From: Bacteroidota bacterium
GTDB taxonomy: Bacteria; Bacteroidota; Bacteroidia; Chitinophagales; Chitinophagaceae
NCBI GenBank assembly: GCA_023429365.1
Contig: JAEYVW010000444.1
Span: forward strand, 1 to 6,366
DNA: 6,366 nt
Direction: 5' to 3'
Of this stretch, positions 1 to 5,885 are shown piece after piece. The notes under the pieces are model-generated. The model was given only the letters and a program-made list of their open reading frames with translations, ran no database searches and was not told the origin of the DNA. Numbering within the stretch: the first letter of the stretch is position 1; every line of letters begins with the position of its first letter. The translations under genes and the position numbers were made by a program.

Positions 1-2
1 CC

Positions 3-2108
3 AATCAATACCGTCAACTTACAACCAAAGAAATAAAACAACTGGTTGCAAATGGTAACAGTTCGGACAACTGGAAGAATGTACTGGTCACAAATGGTTT
101 TGACTGCTCCCTCGTGCAGCTATGCAAGTTCTACGGATTGGTACGGATCGGGAAAATGGAACCTTACTATCTCGAATTCCATGATATACGACTGCCGGTC
201 GGTTTATACAACAGTTCGATCATCAGTTGCGACCTGGGTGATAATGTTGTAGTCAACAATGTCAATTACCTCAGTCATTATGTCATCGGCAATGAAGTGA
301 TTATTGTCAACGTAAATGAAATCGAGGTTTCCAACCACGCCAAATTCGGAAATGGCATTATCAAAAAAGGCGAAAAAGAATCGGTAAGGATATGGCTGGA
401 GTTATGCAATGAAAATGCAGGTCGTAGCGTGATGCCATTCGATGGTATGCAGGCTGCTGACGCCTGGCTCTGGACACGCTATCGTAGCGATGAAATGCTG
501 ATGCAAAAGTTTAAAGAGTTTACGGAAAGAAAGTTCGACAATCGCAGGGGTTATTATGGCATGATCGGTGACAGGACGGTTATCAAAAACTCAAGGATCA
601 TCAAGGATACACTGATCGGTACAGACGCCTATATCAAAGGGGCGAACAAACTAAAAAACCTTACCATCAACTCATCGGCCGAATCACCTACGCAGATCGG
701 CGAAGGTTGTGAACTGGTAAATGGCATCATCGGGTTTGGCTGCAAGGCGTTTTATGGAGCGAAAGCAGTACGTTTCATCCTGGCCTCCCATTCCCAACTA
801 AAGTATGGCGCCAGGCTGATCAACTCCTTTCTCGGTGATAACTCGACCATCTCCTGTTGTGAGGTATTGAACTCGCTAATCTTTCCTGCACATGAGCAGC
901 ACCATAATAATTCTTTTTTATGTGCTTCGGTTTTAAAAGGCCAGACCAATATGGCCGCAGGCGCTACAATCGGATCCAACCACAACTCACGTGGCGCAGA
1001 TGGTGAGATCATTGCCGGTCGGGGATTCTGGCCTGGGCTTTGCGTAAGCCTGAAACACAATTCAAAATTTGCCTGTTATACATTACTGGCCAAAGGCGAT
1101 TATCCGGCAGAACTCAATATACCCATCCCCTTTTCTCTCGTCAGCAATGACGTGGCAAATGATAAACTGATCATCATGCCGGGTTACTGGTTTTTATATA
1201 ATATGTATGCGCTGGCACGAAATAGTGGTAAATATGAATCCCGTGATAAACGTTCATTCAGGAATCAATACCTCGAATATGATTTCCTTGCTCCCGACAC
1301 TGTGAATGAAATTTTTGACGCTCTTGAGCTGATCGAAAAAGCTGTTGGAAATAACCAGTACCGGGGAAATGGTACCAAATCAATGCCGAACGAAAAGGCA
1401 ATACTTCTGGGTAGGAAACTACTGAACCATAAAAATGAAATTGACCAGGCTGAGATCCTTGTGGATGGCATTGAGAACTCTTCCCGCAAAGTACAATTGG
1501 TGAAAGCAAATGAAGCGTATCATCTGTTCCGCAAACTGATCATTTATTATGGTGTGACGCAGTTATTAAACCATATGGAGAAAGAAAAGCTTCACAGTAT
1601 TGAAGAGCTGGTAAAAAGCCTGGGCAGGTCATCCAGGCAGGAATGGTTGAATATTGGCGGGCAACTGGTTCCCAAACTGGTACTTAACAAGCTGATTAAA
1701 GGTATTCACCAGGGACATGTTAAAAGCTGGGATGAAGTGCATCAGTATTATAAAGAAAGCAGTGAACTTTATCCCCTTCACAAATGCCAGCACGCTTTCG
1801 CAAGCATGCTTGAAATACTCGATATTGAACCCGCTTCTTTTTCAAAGAAAATTTTCCTGCAGTTATTGCAACAAGCCGTTGAGACCAAAACATGGATGGT
1901 GAATGAAATTTATGAAACCAGGGCAAAAGACTATGCCAACCCATTTCGCAAAATGGTTTACGAGTCTGAAAAAGAAATGGAGACGATCATCGGCAGCCTG
2001 AAGGATAATACATTTATTCGTCAACAGCAGCAGGAACTGGCCGGTTTCAAAAAAAGAGTGGCTGCGATTAGCAAAAAACTAAACGAGCAGCAGGCTATTT
2101 TTTCCTGA
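3..2108 (+). CDS. DUF4954 family protein, left-handed beta-helix type (5' end off the window)
   Basis: The frame is open from base 3 to the TGA at 2106-2108, giving 701 visible codons, with no convincing start inside the window. The GTG at 114 is rejected because the 37 codons before it (beginning NQYRQLTTKEIKQL) read as normal protein and match the N-terminal style I associate with DUF4954, so probably only a few residues are missing. Visible residues about 64-117 and 187-380 show the irregular I/V/L-x-G or N ladder of hexapeptide-like left-handed beta-helices (for example IGDRTVIKNS, IGEGCELVNG, AAGATIGSNHNSRG, AGRGFWPG). From about residue 390 the protein becomes alpha-helical and charged, ending in a lysine- and glutamine-rich coiled-coil-like tail. 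There is no signal peptide or membrane segment in the visible part, so it is probably cytoplasmic. Beta-helix folds often belong to acyl- or nucleotidyl-transferases, and the family is sometimes compared with sugar-nucleotide acyltransferases, but I see no proven catalytic site and assign no reaction. It converges on der with a 14-base overlap. Confidence 0.85.
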   Translation, partial: NQYRQLTTKEIKQLVANGNSSDNWKNVLVTNGFDCSLVQLCKFYGLVRIGKMEPYYLEFHDIRLPVGLYNSSIISCDLGDNVVVNNVNYLSHYVIGNEVIIVNVNEIEVSNHAKFGNGIIKKGEKESVRIWLELCNENAGRSVMPFDGMQAADAWLWTRYRSDEMLMQKFKEFTERKFDNRRGYYGMIGDRTVIKNSRIIKDTLIGTDAYIKGANKLKNLTINSSAESPTQIGEGCELVNGIIGFGCKAFYGAKAVRFILASHSQLKYGARLINSFLGDNSTISCCEVLNSLIFPAHEQHHNNSFLCASVLKGQTNMAAGATIGSNHNSRGADGEIIAGRGFWPGLCVSLKHNSKFACYTLLAKGDYPAELNIPIPFSLVSNDVANDKLIIMPGYWFLYNMYALARNSGKYESRDKRSFRNQYLEYDFLAPDTVNEIFDALELIEKAVGNNQYRGNGTKSMPNEKAILLGRKLLNHKNEIDQAEILVDGIENSSRKVQLVKANEAYHLFRKLIIYYGVTQLLNHMEKEKLHSIEELVKSLGRSSRQEWLNIGGQLVPKLVLNKLIKGIHQGHVKSWDEVHQYYKESSELYPLHKCQHAFASMLEILDIEPASFSKKIFLQLLQQAVETKTWMVNEIYETRAKDYANPFRKMVYESEKEMETIIGSLKDNTFIRQQQQELAGFKKRVAAISKKLNEQQAIFS

Positions 2109-3408
2109 AAAACAAACGGATTGGCACCCCTTTAAAATCAAAATGTGCCCTGAGTTGGTTTTCCAGGTAGTTCTGATAAGGGGTTTTGATATCGTCGGGG
2201 AAATTGCAGAAAAATGCGAACGATGGAACTGCAGTGGGCAGTTGTGTCACAAATTTTATTTTGATCGCATGTCCTCTTACCACCGGTGCGTGATAGGATT
2301 CCATCGCTTTCTGCATCACTTCGTTCAACTCAGAGGTAGGCACTTTACGTTTCCTGTTTTCATACACTTCAAGCGCCGCTTCGATCGCTTTGAATATCCG
2401 TGTCTTTTCCTTTGCTGAGATAAAAAGAACCGGCACATCTTTAAAAGGCGCCAGTCTTTTTTTCAAAGTTGCTTCGTATTCCTTGGCGGTATTGGTTTCC
2501 TTCGAGACAAGATCCCACTTATTTACCAGCACGACTATGCCTTTCCCTTTCCTCGCGGCGAGTGAAAAGATATTAAGGTCCTGCGCGGTGATCCCTTTCT
2601 CGGCATCCAGCAAAAGCATGCATACATCTGCTTCATCAAGGGCTTTGATCGCACGGATCACGGAATAGAATTCCAGGTCTTCATGCACTTTTGCCTTCCG
2701 GCGTATACCGGCAGTATCGATCAGGATAAATTCCTTTTGATAAAGATTATAATGAGTATGAATTGTATCGCGGGTGGTACCGGCGATATCACTTACAATA
2801 GTTCTTTCCTGTCCGACCAGCGCATTGAGTAAAGAAGACTTGCCGACATTCGGCTGGCCGATGATCGCGAAACGGGGTAGCGCATCTTTTTCTTCTTCTT
2901 CCTCAGTAGCGGAATCAGGTATAAGATCTGTGATCGCATCCAACAGTTCGCCACTACCACTCCCGCTGGCAGCCGCGATGAAAAAAACTTCGTCAAAACC
3001 CAGGCTGTAGAACTCGGAAGCTTCCAGCATCCTTTCGTTATTGTCAACCTTATTAACGGTAAGGAATACCGGCTTTTTGCTACGACGGAGTACCTGCGCC
3101 ATCGAATCGTCGAGGTTGGTAAGTCCCGTATGCGCATCCACCATAAAAATGACGGCATCAGCTTCGTCGAGGGCAATAAGTACCTGTTTGGCGATCTCTT
3201 TTTCAAACACGTCATCGCTACCTGCAACAAAACCGCCGGTGTCGATCACATTGAAATTTTTTCCATTCCAGTCGGCCACACCATACTGCCGGTCACGGGT
3301 AACCCCACTCAGGTCATCTACGATCGCTTTGCGCTCTTCGAGCAGGCGATTGAAAAATGTGCTTTTACCGACATTCGGCCTTCCTACTATTGCTACTGTG
3401 AAACTCAT
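2095..3408 (-). CDS. der: Ribosome biogenesis GTPase Der (EngA)
   Basis: This is the essential tandem-GTPase that binds the 50S subunit and helps its late assembly. The 437-residue product is close to the usual Der length. GTPase domain 1 has G1 GRPNVGKS (9-16), G2 GVTRDR (35-40), G3 DTGG (56-59) and G4 NKVD (119-122). An acidic linker (about 167-175, a run of glutamates) follows. Domain 2 has G1 GQPNVGKS (184-191), G2 GTTRD (210-214), G3 DTAG (231-234), G4 NKWD (296-299) and G5 SAK (331-333). The KH-like C-terminal domain (about 350-437) ends in the expected NYLENQLR...GVPIRLFFRKK pattern. I chose the ATG at 3408 (MSFTVAIVGRP) because families start right at this strand; an in-frame GTG at 3429 would add seven unconserved residues. 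No Shine-Dalgarno is seen, only an A/T-rich stretch before the start. It lies 89 bases downstream of era on the same strand, probably in one transcript. Its last codons overlap the end of the convergent DUF4954 gene. Confidence 0.97.
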   Translation of the reverse strand: MSFTVAIVGRPNVGKSTFFNRLLEERKAIVDDLSGVTRDRQYGVADWNGKNFNVIDTGGFVAGSDDVFEKEIAKQVLIALDEADAVIFMVDAHTGLTNLDDSMAQVLRRSKKPVFLTVNKVDNNERMLEASEFYSLGFDEVFFIAAASGSGSGELLDAITDLIPDSATEEEEEKDALPRFAIIGQPNVGKSSLLNALVGQERTIVSDIAGTTRDTIHTHYNLYQKEFILIDTAGIRRKAKVHEDLEFYSVIRAIKALDEADVCMLLLDAEKGITAQDLNIFSLAARKGKGIVVLVNKWDLVSKETNTAKEYEATLKKRLAPFKDVPVLFISAKEKTRIFKAIEAALEVYENRKRKVPTSELNEVMQKAMESYHAPVVRGHAIKIKFVTQLPTAVPSFAFFCNFPDDIKTPYQNYLENQLRAHFDFKGVPIRLFFRKK

Positions 3409-3435
3409 AAATCTAATTTTTGGGTACACTCCGGA

Positions 3436-3491
3436 GTCGTGATTCGTGAGTCGTGAGGTGTTAATGCTCGCAGCTCACAGCTCACAGCTCG
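3436..3491. repeat. Heptamer-period repeat array between era and der
   Basis: Eight 7-base units stand in one unbroken register (56 bases). The first three read gtcgtga, ttcgtga, gtcgtga. The middle two are degenerate (ggtgtta, atgctcg). The last three read cagctca, cagctca, cagctcg. The array fills most of the 89-base gap, starting 6 bases past the era stop and ending 27 bases before the der start codon. A perfect 10-base palindrome, actccggagt (3428-3437), abuts its der-proximal end. Arrays of this kind appear to me a recurring type of intergenic sequence in Bacteroidota, but I cannot cite a description. Function unknown. Confidence 0.8.
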
Positions 3492-3497
3492 TGGCTT

Positions 3498-4364
3498 CTA
3501 ATACCCGTACTCCTTCAACTGCAGGTCATTCTCGCGCCACTTGGGCTTTACTTTTACAAATAATTCTAAAAATACTTTTTGTTGCAGAAACCCTTCAATA
3601 TCCGCGCGTGCTGACATGCCGATCTTTTTTATCATGCTACCCTTTTCACCGATCAGGATTGCTTTCTGAGTTTCCCGGTGCACAATGATATCGGCAACGA
3701 TCTTGACCAGGGTCGACTTTTCTTTAAACTCCCGCACCAGCACCGCGGTATGGTAGGGAATTTCATCCTCCGCCAGTTCATAGATCTTTTCACGGATCAG
3801 CTCGCCTACAAAAAACTTGGTTGGCAGGTCGCTGATATCCTCTTCGCTGTAGAACGGCTCACCTTCGGGCAGCAGTTCCAGTATCGGTTTGAGGAATGAT
3901 TTGATATTGATCCCGCTGGTAGCAGATATGGTAATGGTATTCTTACAATATTTCTTTCCAGAAAAATAATCAATCGCGTCTTTTATTTTGCCGGGACCTG
4001 CGCGGTCAATTTTATTAATCACCACGATCGCAGGCACTTTCAGTTTGAGTGCTTCGAAAATGATATTGCATTCTTCCCAGTTTTCATTTACATCTACGAT
4101 CAGCAGGGCCACATCGGCATCCTCCAGCGCACTTTTTACAGACTGCATCATTTTTTCGTGCAATTTGTACTTCGGCTCAATTATGCCTGGCGTGTCGGAA
4201 AAAATGACCTGGTAATCTTTTTCGGTCATGATAGCCTTGATCCGGTGCCGGGTGGTCTGCACTTTGGGTGACACAATAGCCAGCTTCTCACCCATCAGTG
4301 CATTAAGCAGGGTGCTTTTGCCGGCATTAGGCCTGCCAAATATGTTTACAAAACCCGTTTTCAT
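3498..4364 (-). CDS. era: Ribosome maturation GTPase Era
   Basis: Era binds the 3' end of 16S rRNA and GTP during 30S subunit maturation. The 288-residue product is slightly shorter than the E. coli protein (301) but complete. The GTPase domain shows G1 GRPNAGKS (10-17), the G2 region TTRH (37-40), G3 DTPG (57-60), G4 NKID (117-120) and G5 SATSG (147-151). The KH RNA-binding domain spans about 200-288 and carries the GxxG-containing loop GEKGSMIKKIG (239-249). The ATG at 4364 puts the P-loop at its usual distance from the N-terminus, and no other start is better. There is no Shine-Dalgarno; instead a 27-base nonamer repeat module ends five bases before the start codon. era is the upstream member of an era-der pair, and this order is, as I recall, common in Bacteroidota. 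The stop codon is TAG at 3498-3500, followed after six bases by a heptamer repeat array. Confidence 0.97.
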   Translation of the reverse strand: MKTGFVNIFGRPNAGKSTLLNALMGEKLAIVSPKVQTTRHRIKAIMTEKDYQVIFSDTPGIIEPKYKLHEKMMQSVKSALEDADVALLIVDVNENWEECNIIFEALKLKVPAIVVINKIDRAGPGKIKDAIDYFSGKKYCKNTITISATSGINIKSFLKPILELLPEGEPFYSEEDISDLPTKFFVGELIREKIYELAEDEIPYHTAVLVREFKEKSTLVKIVADIIVHRETQKAILIGEKGSMIKKIGMSARADIEGFLQQKVFLELFVKVKPKWRENDLQLKEYGY

Positions 4365-4369
4365 TGTTA

Positions 4370-4396
4370 GCCACTAATCACACGAATTGCACGAAC
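4370..4396 (+). repeat. Nonamer repeat module A, directly upstream of era
   Basis: Three 9-base units in register: gccactaat (4370-4378), cacacgaat (4379-4387), tgcacgaac (4388-4396). The unit form is NNcac(g/t)aa(t/c). Five bases separate it from the era start codon, so it occupies the translation start region of era on the minus strand. Strand here is the direction in which units read cacgaat. Confidence 0.8.
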
Positions 4397-4410
4397 GACT
4401 GTCTTATTGT

Positions 4411-4418
4411 AAAAGATA
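4411..4418 (-). promoter_or_regulatory. Possible -7 element for era
   Basis: The minus strand reads TATCTTTT, one mismatch from the Bacteroidota -7 consensus TAnnTTTG. It would start the transcript near 4407 and give era a leader of about 40 bases that includes repeat module A. I see no TTTG at the expected upstream distance, so this is a weak candidate only. Confidence 0.25.
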
Positions 4419-4502
4419 CATCCTTTATTCTCAGGAATACCTAATTAGTATTTTCGTGCCTCATACTCGATATCAAACGAACCTAAGCCGAATGAGGTCA
4501 CT

Positions 4503-4564
4503 ATTAGTGCAATTCGTGTCATTCGTGGCCAGAATTAGCCACGAATTGCACGAATGACACGAAT
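4503..4564. repeat. Nonamer repeat modules B and C, forming a long inverted repeat
   Basis: Module B reads attagtgca, attcgtgtc, attcgtggc (4503-4529). Module C reads gccacgaat, tgcacgaat, gacacgaat (4538-4564). They face each other across 8 bases (cagaatta, 4530-4537). When folded, the inner nonamers pair 9 of 9, the middle 7 of 9 and the outer 6 of 9, for 22 of 27 positions. There is no T-run after either arm, so it is not a typical intrinsic terminator on either strand. It lies between the tRNA terminator and era. Confidence 0.85.
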
Positions 4565-4632
4565 GAGCGTCTAATAGATTAGGTGACCCGTCCAAAATCC
4601 AGTCATAAGACTTCAGAGCCAGTACGAACCCA

Positions 4633-4659
4633 ATTAGTGCAATTAGTGCAATTCGTGGC
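4633..4659 (-). repeat. Nonamer repeat module D, next to the tRNA terminator
   Basis: Three units: attagtgca (4633-4641), attagtgca (4642-4650), attcgtggc (4651-4659). It has the same design as modules A-C and the orientation of B. One base separates it from the A-run (4661-4668) that gives the U-tract of the tRNA terminator, so the module begins where tRNA transcription should stop. Confidence 0.8.
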
Positions 4660-4660
4660 C

Positions 4661-4685
4661 AAAAAAAACCCCGCTTTTGGCGGGG
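4661..4685 (-). terminator. Intrinsic terminator of the tRNA-fMet gene
   Basis: On the minus strand the hairpin is ccccgc - caaaa - gcgggg (arms 4680-4685 and 4669-4674) followed directly by eight T (4668-4661). It begins six bases after the tRNA 3' end, so it should stop the tRNA transcript and insulate era from it. Confidence 0.9.
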
Positions 4686-4691
4686 CCTCTG

Positions 4692-4763
<72 letters not shown>

Positions 4764-4766
4764 GTG

Positions 4767-4798
4767 CAAATGTAAGGTTGCTGTGCTTAGCAGCCAAA
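4767..4798 (-). promoter_or_regulatory. Bacteroidota-type promoter of the tRNA-fMet gene
   Basis: On the minus strand a TTTG (4798-4795) is followed after 20 bases by TACATTTG (4774-4767), a perfect match to TAnnTTTG. By the B. fragilis numbering of these elements (-33 and -7), +1 falls at about 4763, which is the first base of the mature tRNA. The TTTG lies two bases past the T-run of the terminator of the preceding DUF2807 gene. Confidence 0.8.
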
Positions 4799-4800
4799 CA

Positions 4801-4847
4801 AAAATTAAAAAGCTGCTGTGAATCAGTCATCCACAGCAGCTTTTTAA
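4801..4847 (-). terminator. Strong intrinsic terminator of the DUF2807 gene
   Basis: A perfect 16-base inverted repeat (4805-4820 with 4832-4847) encloses an 11-base loop. The minus-strand 3' arm ends in cttttt-aa and runs on into further T (4804-4800), as expected for a terminator of the gene that stops at 4864. The arms also carry a T-run on the plus strand, so it could work in both directions, but no plus-strand gene enters from the left. Confidence 0.88.
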
Positions 4848-4863
4848 CTTAGCTTTAGTGAGT

Positions 4864-5571
4864 TTAGGATCTCCGGGAGACCTTACTCGACCCACTCATT
4901 TTAATATCACGGATCATTCCTGTTCCCTTGTATTTTACATCGCTGGCACCGCTGGCCTCTGCGGTCAATTCTTTGTTAACGGTGATCTTGATATCACTCG
5001 CGCCACTGGCTTTGGCTTCGCAATATTCAACAGCCAGGTCGTAGCCCTTAAAATCACTGGCGCCACTAACGCGGACATCCAACTGGCCTGCAGAACCGGA
5101 GAGCGTAAGATCTGAGGCTCCGCTCAGGTTGACCATGAGCTTCTGGGCATCTATTTTACCTTTTAAATTACTGGCACCGGAAAGAACCATTTTCAGATTC
5201 TCCGTTTTCCAGTTGCCAACGATATAAACATCGCAGGCGCCACTCACATCAATTTTGTTTAATTGCTTAAAAGAGATATACGCTTTTAATTTCTTATTTC
5301 CGGACAACCATTTACCCTTGCCGTCATACTTTATAACCAGCACTTCACCTTTCACTTCTACCCTGATATCTTCCCGAAATTTTGACTCTGAAGCACTAAC
5401 GGCAACCGATTCCTCATTGCCCTGGGTTAGATATACGTCAAACGCATTGGATATATTGATGGCATTGAAGTTTTTAGCTTCTCTGACCTCCGCATTCGGA
5501 TCATTGATCGTCTGGGAAAAACCCACTGAACCAAAAGCGACGATAGAAAGCAGTAATATTATTTTTTTCAT
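4864..5571 (-). CDS. Secreted head GIN domain (DUF2807) protein
   Basis: The product has 235 residues. Residues 1-19 form a signal peptide (MKK, hydrophobic core, GFS before Q20), so the mature protein is exported to the periplasm or surface; there is no lipobox cysteine and no later membrane segment. The rest matches the DUF2807 'head GIN' pattern: F-x-x-I-x-I-S near residue 35-41, then a ladder of S-G-A-S-D motifs at 110 (SGACD), 131 (SGASN), 150, 169, 189, 207 and 226 (SGSSK), spaced 18-21 residues. This suggests a stacked beta-solenoid with the motif at one turn. The family's role is not established; adhesion or surface roles have been suggested. The start ATG at 5569-5571 is fixed by the signal peptide; no Shine-Dalgarno is visible. 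It is a single gene ending in a strong terminator, divergent from the thiamine receptor. It has no obvious functional tie to the tRNA or receptor. Confidence 0.9.
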   Translation of the reverse strand: MKKIILLLSIVAFGSVGFSQTINDPNAEVREAKNFNAINISNAFDVYLTQGNEESVAVSASESKFREDIRVEVKGEVLVIKYDGKGKWLSGNKKLKAYISFKQLNKIDVSGACDVYIVGNWKTENLKMVLSGASNLKGKIDAQKLMVNLSGASDLTLSGSAGQLDVRVSGASDFKGYDLAVEYCEAKASGASDIKITVNKELTAEASGASDVKYKGTGMIRDIKMSGSSKVSRRS

Positions 5572-5610
5572 AAACCTGTTGATTTTGATGTAATACGAAG
5601 AATCCTGAGA

Positions 5611-5618
5611 AAAAGTTA
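5611..5618 (-). promoter_or_regulatory. Possible -7 element for the DUF2807 gene
   Basis: The minus strand reads TAACTTTT, one mismatch from TAnnTTTG, placed to start transcription near 5607 and give a leader of about 36 bases. No TTTG is seen at the proper upstream distance. Weak candidate. Confidence 0.3.
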
Positions 5619-5644
5619 CAGCAGATTATCATTAATTTTCCCTT

Positions 5645-5652
5645 TAACTTTG
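5645..5652 (+). promoter_or_regulatory. -7 promoter element of the thiamine receptor transcript
   Basis: TAACTTTG followed by CA is a perfect TAnnTTTG match in the common Bacteroidota context. It predicts +1 near 5656, about 78 bases before the riboswitch P1 and about 230 bases before the start codon. I do not see a clear TTTG or TTG at -33. Confidence 0.6.
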
Positions 5653-5710
5653 CATTGCCTTTTACGAGGCCAGTTCTTTAGCTTTCTTTACGAAAGCCAT
5701 TAGCTTTCAA

Positions 5711-5731
5711 TGCCTGTCGTGTCGACAGGCA
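5711..5731. repeat. Perfect palindromic hairpin just before the riboswitch
   Basis: A 9-base arm tgcctgtcg (5711-5719) and its exact complement cgacaggca (5723-5731) enclose only three bases. It ends two bases before the riboswitch P1. It resembles a type of GC-rich TGCCTG...CAGGCA palindrome that I associate with Bacteroidota intergenic regions. There is no T-run, so it is not a terminator. Confidence 0.75.
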
Positions 5732-5733
5732 GG

Positions 5734-5819
5734 TTCCCGGGGTGTTCTTCCTGCCGGTCCGGCAGCAAGATCTGAGATTATACCCGTAAACCTGATCAGG
5801 GTAATGCCTGCGCAGGGAA
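5734..5819 (+). promoter_or_regulatory. TPP riboswitch (THI element)
   Basis: This leader RNA binds thiamine pyrophosphate and usually lowers expression of the gene below it when thiamine is sufficient. P1 is ttccc (5734-5738) with gggaa (5815-5819). The conserved GGGGTG is at 5739-5744, a P3 hairpin ctgccg-gtc-cggcag at 5751-5765, and the pyrimidine-binding CTGAGA at 5772-5777. The remaining conserved arm reads ACCC (5782-5785), CCTGATC (5791-5797), GTAATGCC (5801-5808) and GCGCAGGGAAGG. It lies 66 bases before the receptor start. I see no terminator hairpin with a U-run between it and the start codon, so control may act on translation start, but the mechanism is inference. Confidence 0.95.
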
Positions 5820-5885
5820 GGATGGCTATCACGCCCTTTCTCCACAGCATTTCCCTCTCATTTTTAACCGTTTAAAACAAAAAAA

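Noticed and set aside
752..1060. Minus-strand open frame opposite the DUF4954 gene
   Set aside because: It lies wholly within a well-supported gene and shows no family pattern.
114..2108. GTG at 114 as the start of the DUF4954 gene
   Set aside because: The frame stays open to base 3 and the upstream codons read as conserved protein, so the true start is outside the window.
2793..3230. Minus-strand open frame of 145 codons inside der
   Set aside because: It is a frame-shifted reading of the der coding sequence, whose own frame has all GTPase motifs intact; there is no sign of a frameshift.
3409..3429. GTG at 3429 as the der start
   Set aside because: It adds seven residues not expected in Der and lies in the palindrome next to the heptamer array; the ATG at 3408 starts exactly where the family does.
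3041..3456. Plus-strand open frames opposite der
   Set aside because: They are antisense shadows with serine-rich, low-complexity composition and no recognisable motif.
4370..4659. CRISPR array
   Set aside because: Units are 9 bases with no unique spacers, modules alternate in orientation, and no cas gene is near.
4858..5593. Plus-strand open frames opposite the DUF2807 gene
   Set aside because: They are antisense to the repetitive SGASD codons and have no signal or domain of their own.
5711..5731. Intrinsic terminator before the riboswitch
   Set aside because: The hairpin is strong but is followed by ggttcccgg with no T-run on the plus strand.
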